Assembly (NCBI GenBank): GCA_937936045.1
Contig: CALGXC010000004.1
Span: forward strand, 248,001-312,000
Length of the DNA: 64,000 bases
Source: an uncultured Candidatus Saccharibacteria bacterium
GTDB taxonomy: Bacteria > Patescibacteriota > Saccharimonadia > Saccharimonadales > Saccharimonadaceae
Direction: 5' to 3'
Numbering within the stretch: position 1 is the first letter of the stretch; each line of letters begins with the position of its first letter. The notes under the pieces are model-generated. The model was not told the DNA's origin and ran no database searches. It worked only from the letters and a program-made list of their open reading frames with translations. Both the position numbers and the translations under genes were made by a program. Shown here piece after piece: positions 17,054 to 26,332 of this stretch.

Positions 17054-17088
17054 ATTTCAGCTCCTATTCCCTATTATTTTCAGCAATT

Positions 17089-18537
17089 CTAAAGTCTTTC
17101 GCGAATCAGTTTTTGAGCAAGGCTTGGGTTGGCTTGACCCTTAGACTTCTTCATAACTTGCCCAACCAAATAACCAATAGCCTTATCTTTTCCAGCCTTA
17201 ATGTCAGCAATCGAAGCCGCCGAAGCTGGATCATTCAAAACCTCGTCAACGATTGCAGCAATCGCCGATTCATCAGAAACCTGCAGCAAATTCTTCTCTT
17301 CGGCAAGCTTGCGCGGATTTTTTGCGCCAGCCAGAAGCTCATTGAATAGCTCCTTCGCATTCGTACTGGAGACTTCAGATTTCTCAGTCATTTCAGCCAA
17401 TTCTATTAAATCATCAACCGCCACGCGTGTAGATTCGTTGTCTGTTTGCGCGTCACTTTCATCAGAAGCCGTCAATGCGCTCGCAAACCAATGCGCGACT
17501 CGCTTAGCGGAAGCCTCGCTCGACTTTTCCTGAACTTCTAATGTAATCTGGGCATAATCCTGATTAGACAAAAGCGAATTGATAACAGATTTGTCCAAGT
17601 TTAGCGCGCTCCATTTTTCCCTATATTCACCCGGAAGTATCGGCACTTTGGACTGAATTTCAGCAATCACCTCGTCAGTCAACACAACTGGCGGAATATC
17701 TGGGTCTGGCATATAACGATAATCCTGCGCGTCTTCCTTTGACCTCTGAGAAATAGTTATCTGCTTGTCATCATTCCAGCCTCTGGTTTCCTGGACAACT
17801 TCTTCGCCACGTTCCAAAACATCGACTTGGCGCTTGAATTCATACTCAGCAGCCCTTTCAACGCTGCGGAAGGAATTGAGATTCTTAATTTCCGCGCGCT
17901 TTCCAAGCTCCGTCGCGCCCTTTTTTGCTACTGAAATATTGACGTCAAATCGCATATTTCCGTGGTACAAATTGCCATAAGTCACACCCGCGTAAACCAT
18001 CAATTTATGAAGTTCCGAAACATAAGCTTTAGCCTCCTCAGCCGAATGCATATCTGGCTCAGAAACAATCTCAATCAGCGGCGTGCCAGCGCGGTTAAGA
18101 TCAACCAACGAATAGCCGTCGTGGTGCGTCAATTTGCCAGCATCTTCCTCCATGTGAGCGTGGTCAATTCGCACACGTTTCAAAGAACCATCTTCCAGTG
18201 GCGCATCAACATATCCAGCCAAAATAATCGGATTATACATCTGTGAAGTCTGATAGCCCTTTGGCAAATCTGGATAAAAATAATGCTTTCGATCAAATCG
18301 GCTAACATGCGCAATTGGCGAATTCAAGGCTTTTCCAGCGCGAACCGCCAACTCAACGGCGTGCTTGTTCAAAACTGGCAACATCCCCGGCAAACCAAAA
18401 TCAATCTGATGCGTCTTAGTATTCGGCTCAGCATCGCGAGCGTCATTATCGGCCGGACTAAATAGCTTGGTTTTCGTCGCCAGCTGAACGTGACATTCGA
18501 TACCAATTGTCATTTCATAATCGTCATATACACTCAT
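17089..18537 (-). CDS. gatB: Asp/Glu-tRNA amidotransferase subunit B
   Basis: 482 aa. Recognises and activates mischarged Glu-tRNA(Gln)/Asp-tRNA(Asn). N-terminal cradle with TIGIECHVQLATKTKLFSP, FGLPGMLPVLN and YFYPDLPKGYQTSQ. C-terminal YqeY-like tail ends GYLVGQVMKKSKGQANPSLA. Its presence implies indirect Gln-tRNA charging, which fits the tRNA-Gln gene at 53 kb. The ATG at 18537 overlaps the stop of the small upstream gene. Confidence 0.96.
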   Translation of the reverse strand: MSVYDDYEMTIGIECHVQLATKTKLFSPADNDARDAEPNTKTHQIDFGLPGMLPVLNKHAVELAVRAGKALNSPIAHVSRFDRKHYFYPDLPKGYQTSQMYNPIILAGYVDAPLEDGSLKRVRIDHAHMEEDAGKLTHHDGYSLVDLNRAGTPLIEIVSEPDMHSAEEAKAYVSELHKLMVYAGVTYGNLYHGNMRFDVNISVAKKGATELGKRAEIKNLNSFRSVERAAEYEFKRQVDVLERGEEVVQETRGWNDDKQITISQRSKEDAQDYRYMPDPDIPPVVLTDEVIAEIQSKVPILPGEYREKWSALNLDKSVINSLLSNQDYAQITLEVQEKSSEASAKRVAHWFASALTASDESDAQTDNESTRVAVDDLIELAEMTEKSEVSSTNAKELFNELLAGAKNPRKLAEEKNLLQVSDESAIAAIVDEVLNDPASAASIADIKAGKDKAIGYLVGQVMKKSKGQANPSLAQKLIRERL

Positions 18538-18959
18538 TATAATGCTCCCAAATCTTTTAATGCCTGTTCAAAACTCGCCATAGCTCGACGAAAACTCTGC
18601 GCCGTTACCGTTACGTTGGTTTCGTGGGCAATTTGATTACGCAATTTATGCGCCGCCCAAAGCCCATTTTCATTACTCCAATATCCCTTGCGAGATTTCA
18701 TACGTTCGCCCATCGTTTCGCCAGCCACGCCACAGTCGCGCATAGCTTTGTCTAGCAACTTGTCCGCTTTCATTATCGCCATTTGCATGCTTTCCGATTT
18801 TCTGGTTTCGACATTGCGCAAAATTTGCCGCCAAACCCTCTGATACATTTCCTTGTCAATTTGACCGCGACCACGAGAAGTCAATTGAATGAAAATCATC
18901 AGCAAGGCGCCGATAATCAACGCCGCAACAACTATCGCGACTATCAATCCGTCCATCAA
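18537..18959 (-). CDS. Membrane-anchored HEPN-like protein within the gat operon
   Basis: 140 aa. One N-terminal transmembrane helix (residues about 4-25), then a soluble helical domain. Residues 107-112 read RNQIAH, an R-x4-H motif near the C-terminal helix, as in HEPN ribonucleases and nucleotide-binding HEPN proteins. The following helix (FRRAMASFEQALKDLGAL) fits a HEPN bundle. The match is by motif and shape, so moderate. It overlaps gatA by 4 bp (start) and gatB by 1 bp (stop), so it is strictly co-translated with the amidotransferase. Confidence 0.5.
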   Translation of the reverse strand: MMDGLIVAIVVAALIIGALLMIFIQLTSRGRGQIDKEMYQRVWRQILRNVETRKSESMQMAIMKADKLLDKAMRDCGVAGETMGERMKSRKGYWSNENGLWAAHKLRNQIAHETNVTVTAQSFRRAMASFEQALKDLGAL

Positions 18960-20326
18960 ATCTTCTCCACTTCCGAAACCAGCTTCAGCAAGTTCTTGTC
19001 TGACTTGTAATCGCCAATAAGCTGCACGCCAATTGGCAATCCTTCATCGCTATTTCCAGCTGGCGCCGAAACCGCAGGAAGTCCAGCCAAACTTGCTGGC
19101 ACAGTCATGATGTCCGCCAAATACATTTTTATCGGATCGCTAGCATTCTCCCCAATCTTAAACGCAGGAGTCGGCGCAACCGGCATCAATAGCGCGTCAT
19201 ATTCGGTAAATAACTTCTTAAACTCGTCAATCAACAACGTCCTGGCTTTTTGAGCCTGCATATAGTAAGCGTCAAAGAATCCACTTGACAATACAAAACT
19301 TCCTATCATAATTCGTCGCTTATTCTCAGTCATAAAACCTTCATTTCGACTGCGACCGTAAAGTTCCGCCAAAGTTTTTACTTCCTCTGCTCGATGACCA
19401 TATCGCACGCCGTCATATCGCGCCAAATTCGAGGACAATTCCGCTGGCACAATTATGTAATACATCGCCAGAGAATGTTGCATCATACTCAAATCTACTT
19501 CTTCAATTTCATAGCCAAGCTGCTTCAATTTCTCCGCATAATCAAGCGTTTTTTGACGGACTTCCGCGTCCACGTCATCGGTCATACATTGCTTAACTAG
19601 ACCTATTTTTTTCTTTGCAAATTCTGGCTGATTATTCCAGAAATCAGGCAAAGTTGTCATATCTTTATCATCGCGACCAGCCATAATCTCCATCACCAAG
19701 TCCGTATCTTCAGCATTTGTAGCAAAACAGCCAATTGTGTCCGTGCTTGACGCCATCGCCACTACGCCATAACGACTAACCGCTCCGTAAGTCGGCTTAA
19801 TTCCAACCACTCCGTTAAAGCTGGCTGGCTGACGAATCGAACCACCGGTATCCGTACCAAGCGCAAACGGAACCACGTCGAGCGCCGTAACTACCGCCGA
19901 TCCACCAGATGATCCACCAGCAACTCGCGTTTCATCCGCAGCGTTCTTAGTTGGGCCAAATGCCGAGTTTTCCGTCGAACCGCCGTGCGCAAAAGCATCC
20001 AAATTCGCCTTACCAATGCAAATCGCACCTTCCGCTTCCAATTTCTCAACAGCCGTCGCCTGTAGTGGCGCATTAAAGTTTTCTAGCATTTTTGAAGCGG
20101 CAGTCGTTGGCGCACCAAACGCCAAAAAATTGTCCTTCACAACAAATGGCACGCCCGCCAATCGTCCAGAAATCTCGCCAGCATCAACTTTTTCTGCTCG
20201 CTCCAGCGCACGCTCTTCCGTCAAGCTAAGTAGCGCATTATATTCCTCAATTTCACGTGCTCGTCGCAATGCTTCTTTTACGTTTTCGACCGCGCTCTTG
20301 CCAATAAAATCACTAATCTTACTCAT
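18956..20326 (-). CDS. gatA: Asp/Glu-tRNA amidotransferase subunit A (amidase)
   Basis: 456 aa. Releases ammonia from glutamine for transamidation. Amidase signature: the catalytic Lys in VPFVVKDNF, and the glycine/serine-rich GGSSGGSAVVTALDVV with the cis-Ser and nucleophile in GTDTGGSIRQPASFNGVVG. The C-terminal part has SAPAGNSDEGLPIGVQLIG. Complete length. ATG 20326 shares its A with the gatC stop region, as usual for the gatCAB order. Confidence 0.96.
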   Translation of the reverse strand: MSKISDFIGKSAVENVKEALRRAREIEEYNALLSLTEERALERAEKVDAGEISGRLAGVPFVVKDNFLAFGAPTTAASKMLENFNAPLQATAVEKLEAEGAICIGKANLDAFAHGGSTENSAFGPTKNAADETRVAGGSSGGSAVVTALDVVPFALGTDTGGSIRQPASFNGVVGIKPTYGAVSRYGVVAMASSTDTIGCFATNAEDTDLVMEIMAGRDDKDMTTLPDFWNNQPEFAKKKIGLVKQCMTDDVDAEVRQKTLDYAEKLKQLGYEIEEVDLSMMQHSLAMYYIIVPAELSSNLARYDGVRYGHRAEEVKTLAELYGRSRNEGFMTENKRRIMIGSFVLSSGFFDAYYMQAQKARTLLIDEFKKLFTEYDALLMPVAPTPAFKIGENASDPIKMYLADIMTVPASLAGLPAVSAPAGNSDEGLPIGVQLIGDYKSDKNLLKLVSEVEKI

Positions 20327-20613
20327 TACAATACCTGCGGAACTTTCACTTGATTATTCTGTTTTTCTGGCGCCAAATCAAGCAATTTCTCAACAGTAAT
20401 CCCCGCCTGAACTTCATCCTCGCGCCAAACATTGCTCAGTCCCGTAACTTGATAAGTCGGTTCAACACCCGACACATCAAGCTCGCCCAACTGCTCAATA
20501 TAGCCAATTATATTTTCCAAATCTTGGCGCAGTCCGTCGGTTTCGTCATCAGTCAATGCCAGACTGCTCAAACTCGCCAAGTGCTGAATATCGCTGGTAG
20601 AAATAGTTATCAT
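20326..20613 (-). CDS. gatC: Asp/Glu-tRNA amidotransferase subunit C
   Basis: 95 aa, the small subunit that wraps around GatA and holds it to GatB. Typical pattern: IQHLASLSSLALTDDE, then LENIIGYIEQLGELDVSGVE and the proline-rich PTYQVTGLSNVWREDEV. First gene of the gatC-gatA-HEPN-gatB run. Confidence 0.93.
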   Translation of the reverse strand: MITISTSDIQHLASLSSLALTDDETDGLRQDLENIIGYIEQLGELDVSGVEPTYQVTGLSNVWREDEVQAGITVEKLLDLAPEKQNNQVKVPQVL

Positions 20614-20629
20614 ATCAATATTATACCAC

Positions 20630-20663
20630 TAAAAAAAGCCGCCCATCAAAGTGAGCGACTTTA
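20630..20663 (-). terminator. Terminator upstream of gatC
   Basis: On the minus strand AAAGTCGC and GCGGCTTT pair around a loop and are followed by TTTT, just after the stop of the 263-aa membrane protein. It separates that gene from the gat operon. Confidence 0.75.
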
Positions 20664-20678
20664 TTTTTCCAAGTTTTA

Positions 20679-21470
20679 TTACATTGAGTAATCTTGGTAG
20701 TTCTTGTAGCGGCTGTAGTCTGATGGAATAGTCTTTGCTGAACTGCCCGTGTCGTGCGCTTTAACAGCGATTGTGATAGCGCCAGTCAATAGTACGACAG
20801 AAGAAGCCACAATTAGCATCAAAGACAAAGCCTTTGACATGTTGCGTCCTTTGACAATTTGACAAATGAAGTAAGCGCTAGTAGCAACAATTGCAAGAGC
20901 TAATGTGTATGGCAAGAATTCGCCCAAGTACAAACTCTTATAGAATTCGCCGCCGTCACCAACGCCGATAAATAGCAATGAGTTGATCAAAATGCTTACC
21001 AATCGAGCAACCAAGTCGACAGCTGGAATAATCAAAACCGCCAAACCGCCGTAAGTTACCAATTTGTAAGCTGTTCGCTTTGTATAGCCTTCACGCTCTG
21101 GAACGGCTTTTGATACGCGTGAAAATAGGACTAGTGACAATACGGCCAAAAGCACAGCAAACACTGACGCTGCAACAATTCCTGTTCCCTGAGTTACCAT
21201 TGATGGGGCAAAAAATCCGCCGATACTTCTTAATAACATTGATGTTGAATTCGTCCACAGACCAAACACCTTGGTTATGATGTCAATCAGCAACATGATT
21301 GAAATAATTGCCGAGCCCATTGCTAAAGCGTATTCCAAAGTTAGCATCTTTGCTTTGCCCTTATTTGGGTCTTCATATGCGTATTGTGGATATGCTTGAT
21401 AAGCATTTGGTTGCATCGGCATTTCTGGTTGCGCGACGTTTGTTGGCTGTGGTTGTTCTTTTGTTGCCAT
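20679..21470 (-). CDS. Multipass membrane protein, family not assigned
   Basis: 263 aa. A Pro/Gln/Tyr-rich cytoplasmic N terminus (residues 1-36, with QAYPQYAYEDPNKGK) precedes about six hydrophobic segments. The C terminus is polar (SDYSRYKNYQDYSM). The DUF5671-like arrangement of paired helices is a possibility. Good RBS (AGGAGGGAT) before ATG 21470, and its own terminator downstream, so probably monocistronic and well expressed. Confidence 0.6.
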   Translation of the reverse strand: MATKEQPQPTNVAQPEMPMQPNAYQAYPQYAYEDPNKGKAKMLTLEYALAMGSAIISIMLLIDIITKVFGLWTNSTSMLLRSIGGFFAPSMVTQGTGIVAASVFAVLLAVLSLVLFSRVSKAVPEREGYTKRTAYKLVTYGGLAVLIIPAVDLVARLVSILINSLLFIGVGDGGEFYKSLYLGEFLPYTLALAIVATSAYFICQIVKGRNMSKALSLMLIVASSVVLLTGAITIAVKAHDTGSSAKTIPSDYSRYKNYQDYSM

Positions 21471-21500
21471 AATCCCTCCTAATCTAATAATATTTTTATT

Positions 21501-23471
21501 CTACATCGTATGACGAATTTCTGCAATTAAATCACGCAGTTCTGCCGCTTTTTCAAATTCCAGATTAGCGCTATGCAATTCCATTTGCGCCGTCAGATCT
21601 TTAATCAAAGCCGGATATTCGTCTTTTGGAATTTTCTTCAGGTTAAGCTTTGGCTTTTTATCGGATTCTTTTTGCGGAATAATTGATCGCAAACCATCGT
21701 CGATTTTCTTCTGAATAGTTTGCGGCGTAATATTATGCTCTTCGTTATATTTCTGCTGGATCGCTCGACGTCGATTCGTTTCATCAATTGCTCGACGCAT
21801 ACTATCCGTAACATTGTCGCCATACATAATAACTCGCCCATCAACGTGCCGCGCCGCTCGCCCAATCGTCTGAATTAGCGCCTGCTCACTACGCAAGAAA
21901 CCTTCCTTATCGGCGTCCATAATTGCCACCAAACTGACCTCCGGAAGGTCCAGACCTTCACGCAATAGATTAATTCCAACCAGCACATCATACGTTCCGA
22001 GTCGCAAATCTTTCAGAATATCGCCACGCTCCAGCGTATCAATTTCGCTATGCAAATATGCCGTCTTCACGCCGTTTTCCGTCAAATAAGCGCTCAAGTC
22101 CTCCGCCATTCGCTTGGTTAATGTCGTCACCAACACGCGATGACCTTTCGCAATTGTCTGGCGAATTTCCTCCATCAAATCATCGACTTGCCCGTCGGTT
22201 GGTCGAACTTCAATCGGCGGATCAAGCAGCCCAGTCGGTCGAATAAGCTGCTCAGCTGGCTTTGGCGAATGAGAAAGCTCATAATCTCCTGGCGTAGCAG
22301 AAACGTAAATTGCCTGATGAATATGCTGATTGAACTCGTCAAATCGAAGCGGGCGATTATCCAGCGCGCTCGGAAGACGAAAACCATGCTCAACCAAAAC
22401 TTCCTTACGGGCGCGATCACCGTTGTACATTCCTCGAACTTGCGGCAATGTCATGTGCGATTCGTCGACCAAAAGTAGCCAATCGTCCGGAAAATAATCA
22501 ATCAAAGTCGCAGGCTGCTCGCCAGGTTCTCGGTCGGTCAAATAGCGCGAATAATTCTCAATTCCCTTCACAAAACCAGTTTCCTTTAACATCTCCAAAT
22601 CATATTTGGTACGCTGACTTAGCCTTTGCGCCTCTAAAAACTTGCCATTATCCTCAAACCATTTCAGTCGCTGATTAAACTCATTCTCAATTCCAACAAT
22701 CGCTTTTTCAATTCGCTCACGTGGCGTCGAATAGTGGCTGGACGGGAAAATTGTCAATTGGTCTGGCCGATCCAAAATCTCGCCAGTCAAAGGATCAATC
22801 TTCGTCAGCCGCTCAATTTCATCGCCAAAGAATTCCACGCGAACCGCAGTGTCTTGGCCTGCTGGAAAAATATCCACAACATCGCCGCGCACCCGAAAAG
22901 TTCCGCGCGCAAAATCGACGTCGTTACGCTTATACTGAATGTCGGTCAATAGGCGGATAAACTTGTCCTGAACTCGGCGCTCACCAACGGTCAATTTAAT
23001 AGCCATATCGGCGTAAGTTTCTGGCGAGCCAATTCCATAAATACAGCTCACACTAGCCACAATAATCACGTCACGGCGCGTCAATAACGCGGAAGTTGCC
23101 GCGTGCCTAAGTCGATCAATTTCGTCATTAATCTTCGAGTCCTTTTCAATGTAGGTGTCACTTGAAGCAATGTACGCCTCTGGCTGATAATAATCAAAAT
23201 AGCTAACAAAATAATGGACTTCGTTGTCGGGGAAAAATTCCTTGAACTCAGAAAAAAGCTGCGCCGCCAAGGTCTTATTGTGCGCCAAAACCAGCGTCGG
23301 AACGTTACGCTCGGCAATAATATTCGCCATCGTAAACGTCTTACCTGAACCAGTCACGCCCAGCAAAGTCTGCTCGCGCTGACCTTTTTCCAAACCATCG
23401 ACCAACTGAGCAATTGCTCGCGGCTGGTCGCCCGTGGGCTGATATGAAGAAGAGAGGCGAAATTTATTCAC
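21501..23471 (-). CDS. uvrB: Excinuclease ABC subunit B
   Basis: 656 aa, damage-verifying helicase-like subunit of nucleotide excision repair. Walker A GVTGSGKTFTMANI; the beta-hairpin region YFDYYQPEAYIASSDTYIEK; DEAD-like DESHMTLPQ; motif VI QTIGRAARHVDGRVIMY; and a C-terminal UVR domain (LEFEKAAELRDLIAEI) for UvrC contact. The start is GTG 23471. The RBS-start region can fold (GAGAGG with CCTCTC, 23452-23476), which might restrain translation. uvrA and uvrC are not in the window. Confidence 0.96.
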   Translation of the reverse strand: MNKFRLSSSYQPTGDQPRAIAQLVDGLEKGQREQTLLGVTGSGKTFTMANIIAERNVPTLVLAHNKTLAAQLFSEFKEFFPDNEVHYFVSYFDYYQPEAYIASSDTYIEKDSKINDEIDRLRHAATSALLTRRDVIIVASVSCIYGIGSPETYADMAIKLTVGERRVQDKFIRLLTDIQYKRNDVDFARGTFRVRGDVVDIFPAGQDTAVRVEFFGDEIERLTKIDPLTGEILDRPDQLTIFPSSHYSTPRERIEKAIVGIENEFNQRLKWFEDNGKFLEAQRLSQRTKYDLEMLKETGFVKGIENYSRYLTDREPGEQPATLIDYFPDDWLLLVDESHMTLPQVRGMYNGDRARKEVLVEHGFRLPSALDNRPLRFDEFNQHIHQAIYVSATPGDYELSHSPKPAEQLIRPTGLLDPPIEVRPTDGQVDDLMEEIRQTIAKGHRVLVTTLTKRMAEDLSAYLTENGVKTAYLHSEIDTLERGDILKDLRLGTYDVLVGINLLREGLDLPEVSLVAIMDADKEGFLRSEQALIQTIGRAARHVDGRVIMYGDNVTDSMRRAIDETNRRRAIQQKYNEEHNITPQTIQKKIDDGLRSIIPQKESDKKPKLNLKKIPKDEYPALIKDLTAQMELHSANLEFEKAAELRDLIAEIRHTM

Positions 23472-23498
23472 CTCTCTATTTTACTATATTTGTGAAAA

Positions 23499-24098
23499 CT
23501 AGTCTTGGTTATAAGTTTGAGATGAGCCAGAAACTTCACATTTGCCGTCAACCAAGCGACTCGGAACCGACGCCGACTTCAAGTCTGAGCACGGCATGCC
23601 ACCTTGCTGTGTGCCCGCAACAATTGCAATTTCACCAGTGCCGTTCTTTGGTCCGATAATAGTATAAGCGTTCGTCAAGCCATATACTGCCGCATATTTT
23701 CCGTATGCACGGTCAATGATTGGCTCATACACGGAACCTTCACGTTCTGGAATTGGCTGACCGACTTTAGACTTCAAAAACTTCTTCAAAGAACTGTCAA
23801 TATCCAATTTATCAACATCACTTGCTGAAGTTAAACGAATACCCGTGCCGTCGCCTTTGGTTCGGAAATCTTTATACTCTTTCTTTGCCTCATTTGACGG
23901 CTCTTCGCCTTCACCGCGAGTTTTTTCCAGTGAATCAGATGAGTCTTTCTTTGTTTGGCTGGTTTTTACTGAAGCGCTAGAATCCTTATCTTTATGCATA
24001 GCGCCAGCAATTATCCATGTCGCCATAGCTACGATAATTATACCCATAATAATCACCGCCGCGATTAGCCATTTATTAGCCGTTGATTTGTTCTCCAT
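23499..24098 (-). CDS. Secreted, membrane-anchored hypothetical protein
   Basis: 199 aa. One N-terminal transmembrane helix (WLIAAVIIMGIIIVAMATWI) is followed by a Ser/Asp/Glu/Lys-rich spacer (about residues 35-75) and a small extracytoplasmic domain. The latter has two cysteines flanking the end (GGMPCSDLKSASVPS and DGKCEVSGSS) that could form a disulfide. Ends in a polar tail. No family recognised. Confidence 0.55.
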   Translation of the reverse strand: MENKSTANKWLIAAVIIMGIIIVAMATWIIAGAMHKDKDSSASVKTSQTKKDSSDSLEKTRGEGEEPSNEAKKEYKDFRTKGDGTGIRLTSASDVDKLDIDSSLKKFLKSKVGQPIPEREGSVYEPIIDRAYGKYAAVYGLTNAYTIIGPKNGTGEIAIVAGTQQGGMPCSDLKSASVPSRLVDGKCEVSGSSQTYNQD

Positions 24099-24221
24099 AA
24101 AACCTCCATTTAGATTGTGTTTTGATTGTATATGATGAACTATTTGCCGTCAACGTATTGTAACCATAGGCATTTTATGATATAGTAATAAAGTTAAAAT
24201 CATAAAATAAAAAGGATAATA

Positions 24222-24890
24222 ATGACACCGAAAAATGTTTGTATTCCGCGCGAATTACAACTTCAGGCTGCGATGTTCAGATTAGGAAAAGTCGATGATG
24301 AAATTCATGCTGGCTATGAAATTCTCCAAAAATATCATAAAACCGTGACTTTTTTTGGATCAGCCAGAATAACTGAAGATAACGAATATTACCAAAAAGC
24401 CAAAGACTTAGCATTTCAATTAGCTAAAGAAGGCTACACAATTATCACCGGCGGTGGCGGCGGAATTATGGAGGCGGCAAACCGCGGCGCTATGGAAGCT
24501 GGCGGAGAATCAGTCGGATTCAACATTCGCTTGCCACACGAGCAGTCCTTAAACAACTACACGACAGATTCGTTCGCATTCACTCATTTCGCGCCACGAA
24601 AAATCGTTATGACGCTTCTGGCTGACGCGTACGTTTGTTTCCCTGGCGGATTCGGTACAATGGACGAAATTTGTGAGATTATCACATTGACACAAACTAA
24701 GAAAATGGCGCCAGTGCCAATTGTTCTGTTTGATAAAAAATTCTGGGGCAAATGGGATGATTTTGTGCGCGAAAATATGCTTCCGAATAAGTTAATTTCT
24801 GACGGCGATGAAAAAATCTACACAATCACCGAAGATATTCCAGAGGTGGTTAATCTAATTAAAAATCAGCGAACTTGTTGCGACCGATAG
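24222..24890 (+). CDS. LOG family protein (nucleoside 5'-monophosphate phosphoribohydrolase)
   Basis: 222 aa, Rossmann-like. TVTFFGSARITEDNEYY near the N terminus, the family motif GGGGGIMEAANRGAMEAGG, and PGGFGTMDEICEIITLTQ. Proteins with PGGxGTxxE release a base from nucleoside monophosphates and were once called lysine decarboxylases. Here a nucleotide-salvage or housekeeping role is likely, not cytokinin synthesis. A clear AAAAGGA RBS precedes the ATG. It converges with the sugar-metabolism operon; the stop abuts the next gene's stop. Confidence 0.85.
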   Translation: MTPKNVCIPRELQLQAAMFRLGKVDDEIHAGYEILQKYHKTVTFFGSARITEDNEYYQKAKDLAFQLAKEGYTIITGGGGGIMEAANRGAMEAGGESVGFNIRLPHEQSLNNYTTDSFAFTHFAPRKIVMTLLADAYVCFPGGFGTMDEICEIITLTQTKKMAPVPIVLFDKKFWGKWDDFVRENMLPNKLISDGDEKIYTITEDIPEVVNLIKNQRTCCDR

Positions 24891-25370
24891 TTATTTCTTA
24901 GGTTTCGGCTCAATCCAACAAATTCCGCCCTGGCAAACCACTCGCTCTACGGCTGGATTGTACGTGCGCGGGTGGTTTTTATATCGGCGCGTAATCTCAA
25001 ATCCCAGACCTCGCTTGCCATACGTTGTTTGCTGCTTTCCCAGAGGCAACTGGCAGTGATAGTTATTTATAATGTCAATTGGATTAAACGAAATCACTTG
25101 CCCATCAACGTCCAAAAGCACCCATTCAGAGGCCTTGAACGGCGCCCATTTGTCCACTTTCGGCGCAATAGCCATTAGTGATTGATAAATTTCTTCTGCC
25201 GTAGCGTTTGACGGATCCAGACCTAGAGAGCGAATAATTGAGTGCGCCCTAGCCAATATCTCCGCAATCAATCGCACATCACTGTCATCTCTAGTCATCT
25301 GCCTAAGCTCGGTTAATGCTCGACGCTTTTTCACGTCACCGCCCAACAATTTCCCCAAATTTTGCGCCAT
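24891..25370 (-). CDS. Hypothetical protein downstream of pfkB
   Basis: 159 aa, no membrane segment. An N-terminal helical half (KKRRALTELRQMTRDDSDVRL) is followed by a beta-rich half with WVLLDVDGQVISFNPIDIIN and a C-terminal ERVVCQGGICWIEPKPKK. The CxxxxC pair might bind metal. No family recognised. It overlaps the pfkB-like gene by one base, so it belongs to the aldolase-kinase transcript. Confidence 0.5.
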   Translation of the reverse strand: MAQNLGKLLGGDVKKRRALTELRQMTRDDSDVRLIAEILARAHSIIRSLGLDPSNATAEEIYQSLMAIAPKVDKWAPFKASEWVLLDVDGQVISFNPIDIINNYHCQLPLGKQQTTYGKRGLGFEITRRYKNHPRTYNPAVERVVCQGGICWIEPKPKK

Positions 25371-26332
25371 TATAATTCCCTTTCTTGAATTGGCATAGCG
25401 TGAAGTACTGTGCCAGCATATAAAATTCCAGCCTTTGCTCCAATTTTCATAACCACCGAACTAGCATTCGCGCTGCCCATAATCACAGAGTTTTTCAAAT
25501 TGCCACTTCGCGCCCATTCACTCAAAAATCCCGACGCAAACGCATCTCCAGCGCCAGTTCTGTCAATTGACGGTCTGTCGTCGTACATCAGCGCTCGCAC
25601 AATAGTTTTTCCGTCGCTTGCAATTGAGCCATTTACGCCGTCCGTCACCAAAACGACTGGAACTAATCTCAAACCTCTTCTAACCAAGGCTTCCAAATAC
25701 TCGCCAGACACCAACTGTTGCATTTCTTCTTTGTTCAAAGTTAAAACGTCAACATCAGACAATAATCCCAGCAATTTATCCTTTTGCGCCAATTCTTTCT
25801 TTCCAGGATTAAAACAAATTTTCATATCGCGACGTTTGGCTTGCTGGAATAATTTATGAAGCATTGACATATTTCCCGCCAATGTTGAAACGTATAGCCA
25901 ATCCGCGTCCTCTTCAGACAAATCAAAATCCGCCTCATGATAATGTGTCGAAGCGCCGCGGTATGTTAAAATTGTTCGCTCGCCATTTGAAGCTAATAGT
26001 AAAACTGAATATCCCGTACTGTATTTCGGCGAATATCGCACCAAATGCGTGTCAATATTTTCCTTATCCAAATCTGCAATCACCGCTTGCCCCGCTGGAT
26101 CATGACCGATTGCCCCCATAAAACTAGCATAATGACCTTGCCTGGAAAACGTTACCGCAGCGTTCGTAGCGCCACCACCAGTCGAAAAATGAATCTGGTT
26201 TACGTCGGCTTTCGCCCCCAAATCCAGTCGCGCAAAACAGTGTTCTGGACTTTCACAAACTGGCGTCAGTGCGTCTGATTGGCTTAAAAATACGTCTTGA
26301 ATCGCCGCACCAACAGTGATGATTTTCGCCAT
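25370..26332 (-). CDS. PfkB/ribokinase family sugar kinase
   Basis: 320 aa. FSTGGGATNAAVTFSRQG for substrate binding near the N terminus, and DRTGAGDAFASGFLSEWA with the catalytic Asp of the PfkB family. The substrate cannot be read out. Position directly after a class II aldolase gene suggests phosphorylation of fructose, tagatose or a phosphosugar that feeds the aldolase. Start and stop overlap both neighbours by one base. It may supply a bypass in a genome where no classical PfkA is visible in this window. Confidence 0.85.
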   Translation of the reverse strand: MAKIITVGAAIQDVFLSQSDALTPVCESPEHCFARLDLGAKADVNQIHFSTGGGATNAAVTFSRQGHYASFMGAIGHDPAGQAVIADLDKENIDTHLVRYSPKYSTGYSVLLLASNGERTILTYRGASTHYHEADFDLSEEDADWLYVSTLAGNMSMLHKLFQQAKRRDMKICFNPGKKELAQKDKLLGLLSDVDVLTLNKEEMQQLVSGEYLEALVRRGLRLVPVVLVTDGVNGSIASDGKTIVRALMYDDRPSIDRTGAGDAFASGFLSEWARSGNLKNSVIMGSANASSVVMKIGAKAGILYAGTVLHAMPIQEREL

